NCBI GenBank assembly: GCA_011800155.1
Contig: CM022374.1
Coordinates: forward strand, 496,001 to 560,000
Origin: Flammulina velutipes
Taxonomy: Eukaryota; Basidiomycota; Agaricomycetes; Agaricales; Physalacriaceae
Length of the DNA stretch: 64,000 nt
Direction of reading: 5' to 3'
In this document: piece after piece, positions 44,374-56,767 of the stretch
How positions within the stretch are numbered: position 1 is the stretch's first letter
Layout: each line of letters begins with the position of its first letter
Translations under genes and position numbers: made by a program
The notes under the pieces: generated by a model
The model's database searches: none
What the model saw: only the letters and a program-made list of their open reading frames with translations
What the model was told of the DNA's origin: nothing

Positions 44374-46103
44374 ATGGATGGTACACTTCGCACACCTATT
44401 ATTCATGTCGGTATGATGCTAACTCCACCACAGACGCGACTTGCCCCCATTATGCACTCCCCACAAAAAAATTTCCCCAGTTACTCAGCCAACCATCCCC
44501 ATACCTTCTTCTGAATCCTACCCACCAAAATCTCACCGCCATCCAATCGGAGCTCAAATCATTCATACGCAATGTAGAGAACGAGCTAGCAGACTACGAT
44601 GAATATGTCGCTTGCGTCACCCATATACTTGCCAAACAGCGCGAGGCCGGGGAATTATTCCTGGCTAAGCACAAGCGCCTCCTCATACCACACGTCTATG
44701 CTTGCCCGCCCGAGATCATGCTCGAGATATTCCTCCACTGCCTCGATTGGGACATTTCCGAAGCGAGGCCAAGCTACACTCTATTAAGTCCCAAAACGCC
44801 CATCCCGTGGATCCTCTCAGCTGTTTGTCGCCGATGGAGGAACATCCTAAGGGAATCACCTTCATACTGGACGTCGTTCAAGGTCGGATCGCAGCTGCAT
44901 TTCCTCGAGGACGCCCTGCAAATATCGAAACAGGCGCCGTTATATCCAGTCATCAACCTCGGCAATGGCAGTGGCAATGGCTCACCTTCTTGTATGCAGG
45001 CCCTCGTGAAGCATACGTCGCGCTGGAAAACCCTCCACGTTTGTGGATCAGACGATGGCTTCGACAGCCTCGGCCAGCTTGGAAATCTACCCATCCTAAC
45101 AAGTCTTTGTATATCGCTAGAGGCGACTATTGATCCAGGTGATCACGATTTGCTCGACCCCGAAGAGATCATGGACGTAACAACCGCCATGGCGCCCTTC
45201 GTCGATTGTCCTCAACTTGAGGAATTGACTATCTCCTTGGCGGAAGGTCTCTTCAACAATGGCGTCATTTTCGAGATCTCGTCTCTTTCCTTTCCCTGGG
45301 CAAACTTATCCAAGCTCACAGTATCATTCGGATGGCGCATGGATGATATTGTGCTCTCCCTGCTGCTTGTTTGTATTAACTTGCGTGAACTCGTTTTCAA
45401 CGACCTTGACATCGATAACTACGACGACCCTCGCAAACCACTGCAAGTGCACTCGGGGATCACATCTCTCACGCTCACGAACCCTATGCGTTTCCTCTAC
45501 CTAACTGACTATCCAGCCCTCACCCATCTCTCCCTCGAGGATACCTCACCCTACGAAATACTCCCATTCCTCTCACGATCTCGCTACCACATCACACACT
45601 TTCAGATCGTCTCAGAGAATGGCTTCGAGTCAGGCGATTGGGGTACACTGTTACGCCTTCTCCCGGATGTCGTTCATTTTACTGTTCGTCTCCGGGGACC
45701 GAAGCCTCAGCTTACGTGGGAGATTATCTCTGCATCGCTAGAGACACAGCTGCCTCAGCTTCGGACACTGGTCGTGCACATCGAGTGCCATTTGCTGCCA
45801 TTCTGCGAATCCTGGGACATCGTTCCCCTCGTGCGGCGTCGGTGGTCTGCGCGTCAATTGGAGACGCTCGAGATACATTCTATGCGAGTAAAGGATTGGT
45901 CGGATCCGGAGCTCGGTCAGGATAGGATGACAGTAAGCTGGTCGATTGAAGAGTCGGCGATGATCAAGGCGTTGCTAGGATTCAAGGCGGAAGGTCTCGA
46001 GGTCAACATCAATGATATACGTTAGTCCACGACTTTCTTTGCTTCTATGTGCTTATTATGTCTTTTAGCATTGTCTGAGAGGTCGGCACTGTTGTATATG
46101 TGA
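44374..46103 (+). CDS. F-box protein, family member D
   Basis: Exons 44374-44380 (ATGGATG), 44434-46020 and 46069-46103 give 542 residues, the same exon lengths as member C. Starts MDDATCPHYALPTKK, where the second Cys of the Cys-x2-Cys pair is Tyr, so the zinc-half motif is lost. Then LSQPSPYLLLNP, a coiled coil, LAKHKRLLIPHVYACPPEIM, the F-box (LEIFLHCLDW, IPWILSAVCRRWRNIL, SPSYWTSFKV) and the leucine-rich half (FPWANLSKLTVSFGW, HSGITSLTLTNPMRFLYLTD). The terminal exon encodes PLSERSALLYM. Downstream lies a remnant of the same small gene family that is split by the LTR element near the right edge. Confidence 0.9.
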
Positions 46104-46244
46104 GGCATTGGCAATCACTCATGGTGACATACGTCGTGATGTACAGGCTTTGAATCAAAGTGGTTTTGACGAATAAAATGTGATGTTTAGAGAGAATATC
46201 GATAGTGTAAATCTATCTTCAAATTCTACGCAGCCGAAGCGAGT

Positions 46245-46505
46245 GTGGCGCTTCTTCCAACTCCAACGACCCTTCCAACCTTCGTTCGCTGCAAGGCCAC
46301 TCAGCTAGGGCTCAAGGTCCAGAATTCTCATCGACAGGAGCCATATACAAAACCACCCGTCGACGTTAACGTTACGGTAAAGGCTGGCCAACCTATGCCT
46401 ATCATCGCTGTAGTGTTCGTTGGACTGTTTGCGGCCCAGGAGGCGGCACTAAAAGCTGAGAGGAAGCGAGACATTTCTCTTGAATTTTGGAGTGCAGGAG
46501 CCTGA
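46245..46505 (+). pseudogene. Remnant of the LPTFVRC gene family
   Basis: An open frame reading LPTFVRCKATQLGLKVQN, PPVDVNVTVKAGQPMP and AAQEAALKAE is clearly related to the gene at 62.97 kb (LPTFVRCKATQRGPKVQN, SPVDVNVTVKARHPAP, AAQEAALKAE). It lacks an ATG at the corresponding start and diverges after KAE, ending early. It occupies the same place relative to F-box D as the 62.97-kb gene does to F-box E. Confidence 0.65.
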
Positions 46506-46620
46506 GAATCTGACGACTTCGTAGGATATCGAGGCGTGGGAAAATCATTCTGTATCTTCCGGCAATCGGCCCGGAGGAGAAATTTTGATTTCAGTTCGTA
46601 CCGTCAATCAGATCGCCAAT

Positions 46621-47621
46621 ATGCATTTACACGAAGACGAGATTCGAGCCATCGTCAAAAAGCACAAAGTAGCCAAGGCCGTCGCCAAGATGGCCCTCCA
46701 ACTGACCTTCGGACAAATAGGCGCGCCACCCTCTCCAGTCGACCCAGCAACCGAGCCCCTACCCCTCAAAAAATTCGGGTACCCTTTGCCCCCCGACTCC
46801 AAGCTCAATCTAGACGATCCATCGTTGTTTCCTGCCTACGTGGCTCATTGCGCCGAGCTGCATGCTGAGTGGTCACAGCAACGGAAGGCCCATGTAGCGG
46901 AAAAGGCAGCGTACGAGGCTTACGTGGGATGGGTGGACAACGAGAGGGAGTACACCAAGAAGTTTAATTCCAAACTGAAGGAAGCCCTCGACGAACTTGC
47001 GCAGGACGCACCCGCTCCAACAGCCAAGGGGCGTCCTAAACTCAAGAGACTCGACCACGCTTCCCAGGTTGGGGAACAGGACTCCCTCCCCCGGAAGAGG
47101 GCCAAGAAGTCAGACCAGGTGGATGGATCACGGCTCGTTATTCCGCGGGAACACGGTAAGTCAATCTGCTAAGGCGCACATACCCTAGCCTAATTCCTGC
47201 TGTAGTCTGCGACAAGTGTCGCATCACTGGGAGGTTGTGCTTGGATCCCGCTAAATCTGACGGGACGAAGGCAAGTGGCCAAGCTTGCCTTGCTTGCCGC
47301 AAATATAGGATGAAGTGCGTACCACATATTTCCCGTGTCAATTCTTCGGACGACCATCGTTCTGAGGCTGAGGGCGAGAATATTGCTCACAAGGGAGACG
47401 TCATGTCAATCCTCTCGCAACAGCTCAGCGAGCTGCACGAACAAACGGAAGAGTTGAGGCTAGCCAAATCGGCCGAGCTGGAGCGGTTCGTGTCTACGGG
47501 CCAGGGATTGCAAAGCGCCATGCTCGAACTGGCCAACGCGATCCGCGAGCACGATGCTGCAAACCTCCAGGCTCCAGGCTTGATTGCCGACAGATTGGCA
47601 GTCCCCTCCCCTTCCACTTGA
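46621..47621 (+). CDS. Zinc-cluster-like protein with an unusual linker
   Basis: Exons 46621-47155 and 47206-47621 give 316 residues. The N-terminal half is helical and basic (MHLHEDEIRAIVKKHKVAKA, WSQQRKAHVAEKAAYEAYVG). Near residue 180-220 two Cys-x2-Cys-x6-Cys units occur: CDKCRITGRLC and CLACRKYRMKC, separated by 15 residues. This resembles a fungal Zn2Cys6 binuclear cluster, but the linker between the halves is longer than usual and the basic patch is modest. A C-terminal coiled coil (MSILSQQLSELHEQTEELRL) may mediate dimerisation. A role as a DNA-binding factor is plausible but unproven. An in-frame non-ATG extension exists upstream; I used the first ATG. Confidence 0.65.
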
Positions 47622-47916
47622 CTACCCCCCAACAACGACATGCTTGAAGCTCCTCCCCAGGTTTGTACGCCCACGGAAGCTCCTGCCAACGACAACCTAG
47701 GAATGTGTTGAAATTCCGAGTACTTTACTGTGGCAAGTACACCGCCTATTTTAGCCAAGACGTATAGTAGGTACTGGCATATCTGTATACCGGTACAGTT
47801 CCTATGACGAATGCGTTAGCCATGCCAGTGCCTTCTTCGTGTACGTTTCTCGTTTCAGGAAGTTTGTTGACGACACTCGTACAAAATACAGACGCAAGAA
47901 CGGACCATAGATAAAG
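47622..47916. other. Convergent gap
   Basis: 3' flanks of the zinc-cluster-like gene and the P-loop gene. Nothing further seen. Confidence 0.4.
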
Positions 47917-49750
47917 TTAAAACACCATCGTAGGAAGCAGTTCATCTCCACCGATGAACTGAACATAAACCTCCCCTTGGACATCCTCATCATCCTGCCA
48001 TCCCGCAGGTACCCGCCAAGCCACGATACGGTCGTTGTTAGCAGGCCCAGGAGTAACAAGAACATACTTGAGTGAGACCGTCCCATGGCCCACCTTCTTT
48101 TCACACATCGCTCGCAATTCCTTGATCACCTCAAAGCCCTTCAAGTTGGCACCCTGTTGTCTTTCCGCCTTCGTCATATACAGAATCCAGAGGGTGAACT
48201 CGTCAGCAATCTTGTCTAAAATGAAGGCATCGAATGCGAATAACGGATTGGACGGAATGTAGTAGGCGGTTGGCACGATTTTGATATCGGTGAGGGTGAG
48301 GTGTTCAGGGGAGAATATGACTAGCTCGCGCTTGGAGATGGGGAAGGAGAGAGTGGCTGAGCCGGCAGACGAAGGGGAAAAGTAGAACAAGGCATCTTGG
48401 TGGGTGGGCGGTGTGGTGACGCGAGCGCCGGAATCGTCATGTAGGAGGATTTCGCAACGGGAGGAGGAGACGGAACTCCGGGTCATTGCATGAAAGTTTC
48501 CAGCCAATTTATGCCGTTGGAATGGGACAGAGCCGCGCGTGATGTGTACAGCCAGACCTTCAAAAATCCAGGCGCCCAACGAAGTCGTCTGTGGAGTGAA
48601 TCGATAGGTGTTGTAGAGAACTATCGCGTCCTTGATGTCTATAATACGCTGCCTCTGCCAGATCATGTCGCGGATGTGAGATGACTTGAAGTCGGCGGAG
48701 ACTTCATCGTCTTGAGCCAGCTCAGACCTCTTCCCCCGGACTAGTATGAATAGGCAGTGGGAAACCTCCACGTAGGTATTGGGATGGAGTAACTGAGGCA
48801 CAAGGAGGAAGATCTCTCTTAGGTCCGTGTGTTGTAGGTAGTCATTCAAATGACGATAGGAAGACATGTTGTTGAGATGAGCAAAGAGATCGCGAGGGCA
48901 AGGACCATCAACGCGGATTGCGTCTTCAAGTTGTTGAGGCCAGATACGGGGCGAGATTTGCTGAACGGCAGACCTGCAGTGCAAATGACTACGCGTCTAT
49001 TCTGATTAGAGGTGTTCACTTACAGCTGCGACAGTTCCTTTCTTGATGGGACGTTCATTATCAATGTGATGACACGAGAGTAGAACTTGTTTCGCCAGAC
49101 TTTGTAACGAGAAGGGTCGGGAGGGGCGGCAAAGACGGGAAATACATTAAATATGTCGGTCACGGCGAATGAAGGCGGGATAGCTTCTCCGGAGTCGATG
49201 AAAGACCATGGCCGCCAGCTCTCCTTTGACGAAGGATCGGGATTGAGGCTGTTATCCTTCTTGAACTCTGTGAGTCGATATACAAAGTCACGATCAAATT
49301 TCCAGATGCCTTGAGCGTCGAAGAATAAGGTTAGTTGCCAAGATGTAGTGAAGAGGAAAGGGAATCGATGGGCGAGACACCAGTGTATAAAGTAGACGAG
49401 AGAATATGATTTTCCTAGGAGAGGTGAATCAAGTCGGGAAACGGATAGGAGCGTCACGCACCTATGCCAGGCGAACCAGTGAGAATGACCCCTCGCTTGT
49501 ACGGATCGTTGTAAAGCTTTTGTAAATGTTTGAGTGTCGCCGAGTACTCAGATAGAACGACGACCTGGCCGTCAGTATCGTCAGCGAGCCCGAGTGTTCC
49601 TCGTATGAAGGGATGAGCCTGAATGACGGGAGGGGAGCGAGATATCATTGCTTCAAAAGCTTCTTGGTTGGCCCAGAATTGCTTGTGAAAGGTCGAAGCA
49701 AGTTCCAGCCTTGACATGGCATTGAAATGCGGATGTTTGTTGGAATTCAT
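47917..49750 (-). CDS. P-loop protein, RHS/Crinkler-like
   Basis: Exons 49750-49462, 49414-49024 and 48973-47917 give 578 residues, phases consistent. A Walker A motif spans the first intron: GVILTGSPGIG joined to KSYSLVYFIHWCLAH. The upstream block QAHPFIRGTLGLADDTDGQV and the following PFLFTT and long alpha/beta region resemble the basidiomycete proteins related to retrotransposon-hot-spot (RHS) and Crinkler P-loop proteins, which occur as large expanded families in fungi. No nuclease-type extra domain is recognised. The C-terminal half has LRAMCEKKVGHGTVSLKYVL. Function in fungi is unknown. Assignment rests on the P-loop and general layout, so the family name is tentative. Confidence 0.62.
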
Positions 49751-49841
49751 GATGGTGGTAAGTCGCCAACCATAGATCGAAGTGCCGTCGCTCGAATTGA
49801 CGTCAAGTGGCGATTAGATTACAAAAGATTACAGGTAGATA

Positions 49842-50833
49842 TTAATCGAGCTTACGGGCCCACTTCCTGCTGCTAGGAGAAGGTGTGGTTGGCCTCGAGG
49901 CAGGCGTCTGTGGACGGGGAGGTAACGTATCGTAAGCCTGGACTTTCTCCTTCTCCTCCTTCTCCTTGACGGTTTTAGTCTCTTTGACAGTAGAAGGCAC
50001 TTCCACCTTGACCTTGTCTGATTTACCCCAGTACAACCAGACCTGGGCGCTCAAAACGAGGTTGAGGACTAGCGCCAATGCAAATCCCGTCAAGACGACG
50101 GGGTCTCCGACCTCCTGGGAAGTCGTAAAGAGGCGGGCTGCGCATCCCAAGACCTGGGAGACGACAGCGAAAGCGGAGAGTTGCCCTGTCGAGCCTTGTT
50201 TGTAGTTCTGCGCGATCTGGGGTAGCTTGCTGAAGAGCGAGAGCGGGAGGGTTGCGAGCTGGAGGATTGCGAGCGTGTCTTTGGGGAGGGTGTAGAGCAC
50301 TGCTACGGCTCCGGTGAGCGTGGTAGAGACGAGTGAGATTTTCCCTTGGGGGTTCGGGGAGAAGAACGTTATGAGGAGGGTGATGAGGGCGTTCTGGAGA
50401 GTCAGGAAAAAGTTCTCGCCATAAGTCGAGAATGGGAATTCGTTGCGGACAGAGTATGTGAGTGTAATGGCGTAGGAAAGAGTCTCGAGGATGTAGGCTG
50501 GGAGCGAGAGGCCCTGTGCGGATCGCGCTTTGAGTACTTTGGAGATGGTTAGGAAAGTGTATGGGATGAATCAGAATGGCTTACTGAGTAGCATTTGGGG
50601 TACTTTGACGATGCTACCGCCTACGACAATCCCGAGGCCTACTCCCTTTGAAAGGGAGTGCTTTATGCATTCCGCGTCCTCGAAATTTAGATTTTCAACG
50701 AGTGACGTGTAGCATTTCTGTTGTAAGATGAGTACATCGACACACAGAGCCTCTTGAGTATACTGACTTCTCCGACGATAGAGACACCAAAGTCGCGAAC
50801 GACAGGCGGCAGGTCTTTGGTGAACGAAGTCAT
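49842..50833 (-). CDS. PQ-loop membrane protein, MPDU1-like (mannose-P-dolichol utilization defect 1)
   Basis: Exons 50833-50768, 50717-50585 and 50536-49842 give 297 residues. Two PQ-loop motifs are visible: GIVVGGSIVKVPQMLL and LPLSLFSKLPQIAQNYKQGS TG-type sequence. Several hydrophobic helices (ISLVSTTLTGAVAVLY, LAILQLATLPLSLFSK, GFALALVLNLVLSAQVWLYW) fit the seven-helix PQ-loop fold. The order of LPAYILETLSYAITL and LNALIT-like helices matches MPDU1, an endoplasmic reticulum protein needed for use of dolichol-linked mannose and glucose in glycosylation. The C-terminal tail is Lys/Glu- and Pro-rich and cytosolic in character. Divergent from topoisomerase II with only 94 bp between start codons. 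Confidence 0.88.
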
Positions 50834-50927
50834 TGTTTGAAAGCAAGAGCGAGTGTTGTGTGGCTGTGCATTTCACCCTTTGCATTCCACCCACGACCAG
50901 CGTGTTGACCACGACCGTTCGACGACC
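50834..50927. promoter_or_regulatory. 94-bp divergent promoter of the MPDU1-like gene and TOP2
   Basis: Only 94 bp separate the two start codons, so both 5' UTRs and both core promoters must fit here or overlap coding sequence of the neighbour. No clear TATA box is seen on either strand. Confidence 0.5.
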
Positions 50928-53900
50928 ATGAGCTCCTCTGACGGCGAGCAGTTCGATCTTGAAAACGTGTCTGGTTCAGAATCCGAAGACTACGCGCCCG
51001 CAAAGGTGAGCTCGTCGCGTCGTGTATCCCAGTCTTTGTTTGTTGACGCGACGTGACACAGCCCAAGCAAGCCGCGAAACCCAAAGCAAAGCCAGCAGCA
51101 GCGCCGAAGAGCAAGGCTTCGACATCTAAAGTGGCTGCCAAGGCTGCACCGAAACCCAAAGCGACGAAGAAGAAACCGTTGATTGACCATGACGAGAATG
51201 CGGATGACTCCCCGATAGATGTGGATGATGAAGACGACGACGCGCCAGCGAAAGCAGCGCCGACGGGCGCAGCAGGGCCAACGAAAAAGAAAACCGCAAC
51301 AGAGATGTACCAAAAGGTGCGCGCGCACGACTGAGTCAACAACCTTCACGCGTACTCAACACTCCCCATAGCTCACTCAACTGGAACATATCCTCAAGCG
51401 TCCAGATTCATACATAGGAAGCGTAGAGACCGTGACGCAGCCGATGTGGACCTTTGACAACGACACCAAACGCATGGTCTTCCGCGAGGTCACCTATGTC
51501 CCAGGTTTCTTCAAGATTGTTGATGAAATTCTCGTCAACGCGGCGGACAGAAAGGTAAGTCGCGCGCTTCTAGAGTCCTTTTACGCGTCTTGACACTACC
51601 CAGATTGTCGACCCCACCATGGATACCCTAAAGGTCACCATCGACGTCGAAGAGGGCCTTATCTCCGTTTACAACAACGGTACCGGTATTCCTATCGAGA
51701 TGCACACCAAGGAGAAGATATACGTCCCAGAGATGATCTTTGGCCACCTCCTATCGTCTTCCAACTACGACGACGACGAGAAGAAACTTACTGGTGGCAG
51801 GAACGGTTATGGAGCCAAGCTCACCAACATCTACTCCCTGGAGTTCACCCTGGAGACTGCAGAGAAATCTAGCCACCAAAAGTACAAGCAGACCTGGACA
51901 GACAACATGTCCAATTGCGGCAAGGCGAAGATTACGAAAAACGCCAAGGAGGAATATACGCGCGTTACCTTCAAACCGGACTTCAAACGTTTCGGTATGG
52001 ACCATATCGACGACGACACCGCGTCTCTTCTTCGCAAACGCGTCTACGACATGGCCGGTACCGTCAAGGACGCGAAAGTCTTTCTCAACGACGAACGTGT
52101 CAAGGTCAAGAACTTCAAGCAGTACGTGGAGATGTACCTCGCCTCTGCACAGGAAGGAGCTGTGGACAAGGGAGCCGCTCCGACGAAGCCTACATTGGTC
52201 TATGAGCAGATCAGTCCACGTTGGGAGGTCGCATTCGCCGTGTCGGAAGGCTCGTTCCAACACGTCTCGTTCGCCAACTCCGTTTCGACGACAAAGGGCG
52301 GTAATCACGTCAATGTCATCGCAGACCAAATATCCAAGTTCTTGCTGCAGACGGTGGCGAAGAAGAACAAGGGCGCTACAGTGAAGGCCACGCAGATCAA
52401 GAACCACATGTGGATTTTCGTCAACGCGTTGATCGAAAACCCGACCTTCGACAGTCAGACGAAGGAGCAGATGACGCTCCAGGCGTCCAAGTTTGGTTCA
52501 AAGCCAAATCTGTCGGACGACTTCCTGAAGAAAGGTATGCGATTGTTCAAATGCTTGTTTATAGTTTTTGAAATTTGTTCCTCAGTTCAAAAGTCTCCCA
52601 TCATCGACCATATTCTCAACTGGGCCCAGTTCCAGGCCGATAAGCAGAACAAGAAGACTGATGGAGCGAAGCGTAGTCGGTTTGTCGCCCCATGGTCTAC
52701 GTTGATATTTTGGACTAAGCGGATTCTTTCAGGCTGACTGGGCTACCGAAGCTGTCTGACGCCAACAACGCTGGGACGAAGAACGCGAAAGACTGCACGC
52801 TCATCCTGACGGAAGGAGACTCTGCAAAGGCGCTCGCTATCGCTGGCCTGGACGTGGTCGGCCGCAACAACTTTGGCGTCTTTCCTCTGCGCGGTAAAGT
52901 TCTGAACGTGCGCGAGGCGAGGCATGACCAGATCATGAAGAACGAGGAGATTCAGAATATCAAGAAGATCCTGGGGTTGCAGCATAGTAAAGAGTACAAG
53001 GACGTTGCTGGACTTCGGTATGGGAGGCTTATGATGATGACGGATCAGGTATGTCTAGTCCGACTGTCAGGTCGCGGGGTGCTAATGCGCGTTGGGTATA
53101 GGATCACGATGGTTCTCACATCAAGGGCCTGCTCATTAACTATCTGGACCACTTCTATCCTTCCTTGCTCAAAGTTCCCGAGTTCTTGGTGGAATTTGTG
53201 ACGCCTATCGTTCGGGTAAGTTGTTGATTGCCTATGTTACACTATTTTCTCAACATATTTTTCTTTTAGGTCACGAAAGGAACCCAACGTAAGGATTTCT
53301 TCACCATGCCCGAGTACGAGCAGTGGGTAGAAGACACGCATGATGCGAATAAGTGGGTCGCCAAGTACTACAAGGTGTGTCGTCTTTCGCCAATACCCTC
53401 GCACGATATTCACTCTTTGCTAGGGGTTGGGAACGAGCAAGGACTCTGATGCTCGGGACTACTTCCGACACATGTCGAAGCATGTCATTCCTTTCGCCGA
53501 GCTCCAAGGGGACGAAAGAGGCTTGATTGACATGGCTTTCAGCAAAAAGAAATCTGACGAGCGGAAGGACTGGTTACGGCAATTCAAGGTAAGTTTCGTC
53601 GTAGGCTGGCAGCATAGTTACTAAAATGAATTCTGCAGCCGGGAACTTTCTTGGATCATCGTTTGGAGGAGATCACGTACGACGACTTCATCAACAAGGA
53701 GTTGATTCTCTTCTCGATGGCCGATAACATTCGTTCCATTCCCTGTGTCGCAGACGGTCTGAAGCCTGGTCAAAGGAAGATTCTCTGGTCTGTCTTCCGG
53801 CGTAATATGAAGAAGGAGATTAAGGTATTACATTGGCATCTTTGTTACAGATGTATTGATCTCCCAAACAGGTCGCGCAACTGGTTGGCTACGTCTCTGA

Positions 53901-56497
53901 GCATTCCGCATACCATCACGGAGAAGCCAGTTTAGCGGCGACGATCGTCAATTTGGCACAAACCTACGTCGGCAGCAACAACGTCAATCTCTTAGCTCCG
54001 AACGGACAGTACGGTACTCGACACGAAGGAGGCAAGGACCACGCCTCGGCTCGTTATATTTTTACGGAACCTACTCCACTTGCTCGAGGGCTCATCCATC
54101 CCGCCGACGACAACCTTCTGAACGCCCAGCAGGATGATGGAATGACCGTAGAGCCGGAATGGTACATCCCCGTCGTACCTATAATCCTCCTGAACGGTGC
54201 AGAGGGTATCGGTACAGGTTCGTTTCGAACTCCCTCATCCTCCCACGCAGATATTGACGTTCACGTCTAGGTTGGAGTACATCCATTCCTTGCTTCAACC
54301 CCGTCGATATCGTGGCCAACATCCGCCGTCTGATGAATGGCGACGAAGTCGAGCCGATGCATCCTTGGTGGCGTGGCTTTACGGGCGAGATCAAGCAAAC
54401 GGCGAAGAACAAGTACGACGTTACGGGTATCGTCCGCAAGATCGATGACTCGACTGTAGAGGTCACTGAACTTCCGATCTACAAGTGGACCAGTCAGTTT
54501 AAGGCGGATCTGGACGCGCTCATTGAGAAGGGAGATTGTGTCAAGGTGATATTTGTGTTCGACTTATAGTGCGATGTTCGCTGACTCGCGAATAGAACTA
54601 CCAAGAACATCACGCGAACGCAAACGTCCACTTCGTCATCCAGATGTCGACCAAAGAATTGGAGAAAGCCGAGGCGCAGGGTTTCCTCGAGTACTTCAAG
54701 CTCACCGGGAAGATCAGCACTTCGAACATGATCCTCTTCGATTTCGAAGGCAAGATCAAGAAATACGATTCGCCGGAAGCCATTCTGGAGGAGTTCTACC
54801 CGGTGCGACTGGCGTATTATCAGAAGCGCAAGGTTCGTAACTCGCCTCTTCCTTCGATGGCTGATTCGCTGATGTTTTCGCAATAGGATTATCTCGCCAA
54901 CGACCTACAGAATTCCTTTGAGAAGCTGTCGAACCAGGCTCGGTTCGTGCAGATGATCGTGAACAAGGAGCTTTCTGTTTCTGGTCGCAAGAAAGCGGCT
55001 ATCGTTGCTGATTTGAGAAAACACAACTTCCGGCCGTTCCCTAAGACCAAATCGAAGGCTCCTGTCACGGTGGACGATAACAACGAACCTCCTCCGGATG
55101 TAGAGCAGGAAGAGGAGGGGAGCGATACCGACTTCGACTATTTGCTCGGGATGGCGATTTGGAGTTTGACGAGGGAGAAGGTTCGTCTACCTGTCGTGAT
55201 GATTACGACTGCTGACTGACGTTGTGTGTATAGATCGACAAACTCCTTCAACAAGCCGCAGATAAGGAGGCGGAGCTCATCACGCTGCTAAAGCTGAGTC
55301 CGAAGGATATCTGGAACACCGATCTGGACAATTTTGTCAAACTCTGGGAGGTTTGTGCTTTTACCAGATTGATTGACGACGTTCGGCGCTGATGTGAATG
55401 TTTACAGGAATCGAACGTCGCATGGGCCGCTGAGTGTGCGAACGAGGCCACAAAGGGCAAAGGGAAGGGGAAGAAGAAGCAAGGCGTGCTGAAAACCCGG
55501 AAGTCCATTGGCGGTCAAAAAGACGATAACTCGGACGACGACTTCAAGCCTCTCAAGACTGTCAAGAAGGCTGCGCAGGCCAAGGCAGCTCCCAAAAAGG
55601 CTGCGAAGAAGGACGACGAGGATGACGACGAACCTCCTTCAGCACCTGTCGTCAAACGGAAAGCGCCAGCGAAGAAGGTCGTCAAGGACGAGTCGGACGA
55701 TGACGCTGTTGCTGCTGAGAAGCCTAAACCTGCGCCTACGAAACGGAAGGTTTCTGCGAAGAAACCTGCGAAGGACGAGTCAGACGATGACTTTGACATG
55801 GATGAGCCCCCGAAGAAGAAGGCTGCACCGGCGAGGAAGAAGGCGGCGCCGAAGGTCGAGCTGTCTAGCGATGGCGAGCCTGACGCGATCCAGATTGACA
55901 CGGATTCGGACGATGATCCTCCTCCCAAGGCGAAGCAGGCTGCGAAGAAACCTGCTCCGAAGGCGAAGGCGAAGAAAGCTGTCGTTAGCGATTCCGAAGA
56001 TGATGATGAGATGTTATTGTCGTCGACGGATAAGGGCAAGGGCAAAGCGAAGGCTGCGCCTAAGCGGAAGAGGTAAGATATCATCTTTTTAAGTTGCTCT
56101 CTTGACGATTCTGACATTCTTCTTTAGCCTTGATGCACCAGATGACGACGAGGAAGACTCGCAGCCTGCGTCGAAGAAGAAGAAAGCCGCTGGGCAGGCG
56201 TCAGTGACCGACTTTTTCTCCAAGGCTAGTTCGTCGTCGTCAATCGCTGAGCCAAAGAAGATGATCAAGAAGATGAAACCTGCGTCGCCTCCCAAGAAGA
56301 AACCGGTGCCGGCGAAGATTAAGGTGGATAGTGAGGATGACGAGATGGATTATGAGGCGCTGACGAAGCCGCCTGCGCGCGCGTCTCGGCCTGCACGGGC
56401 GGCACCTACGAAGAAGTATGTGGACATCTTGTCGGACGACGACGATGAAGGGGGTGGTGGTGCGGACGCATCTGTGTTTGAGGATGATGATGATTGA
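50928..56497 (+). CDS. TOP2: DNA topoisomerase II
   Basis: Seventeen exons by hand splicing, about 1,570 residues. After an acidic/Lys-rich N-terminus come the GHKL ATPase domain (VDEILVNAADRK, NNGTGIPIEMHTKEK, GGRNGYGAKLTNIYS), the TOPRIM domain (LTEGDSAKALAIAGLDVVGR, and DQDHDGSHIKGLLINY), and the breakage-reunion domain (PNGQYGTRHEGGKDHASARY; the Tyr of SARYIF aligns with the catalytic Tyr782 of yeast Top2). A long charged C-terminal domain with many KK, SDDD and AKPKA-like repeats follows from about 55,480, and carries QASVTDFF at 56195-56218. It relaxes and decatenates DNA by passing duplexes through a double-strand break. The frame is intact throughout; no active-site residue is missing. 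Confidence 0.96.
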
Positions 56498-56767
56498 ATG
56501 GATTGTATTATACCTTATGTGCTATATTTCCTTTCGCTCTATGACTTTTTCTTCTGGTACAAGTAATGTTAATGCTACTTGTATAGTACATGAATGATAC
56601 GCGTGTCATGAAGCTACATAGTAGTATATGTTGAGTTATGTAGGTTGAGTACGGAACTATTTGATGCTAAAATTGGCAAAATGGGAAGCTGACGTCGGCG
56701 AACGGCTTGATCTCGAACTATGGTGATCCTGGTCCATCCAATGAATGGCACTTGACTTCTGTTTCTC
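56498..56767. other. Gap between TOP2 and the oxidoreductase
   Basis: 3' UTR of TOP2 and promoter of the next gene in the same direction. No additional gene seen. Confidence 0.4.
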
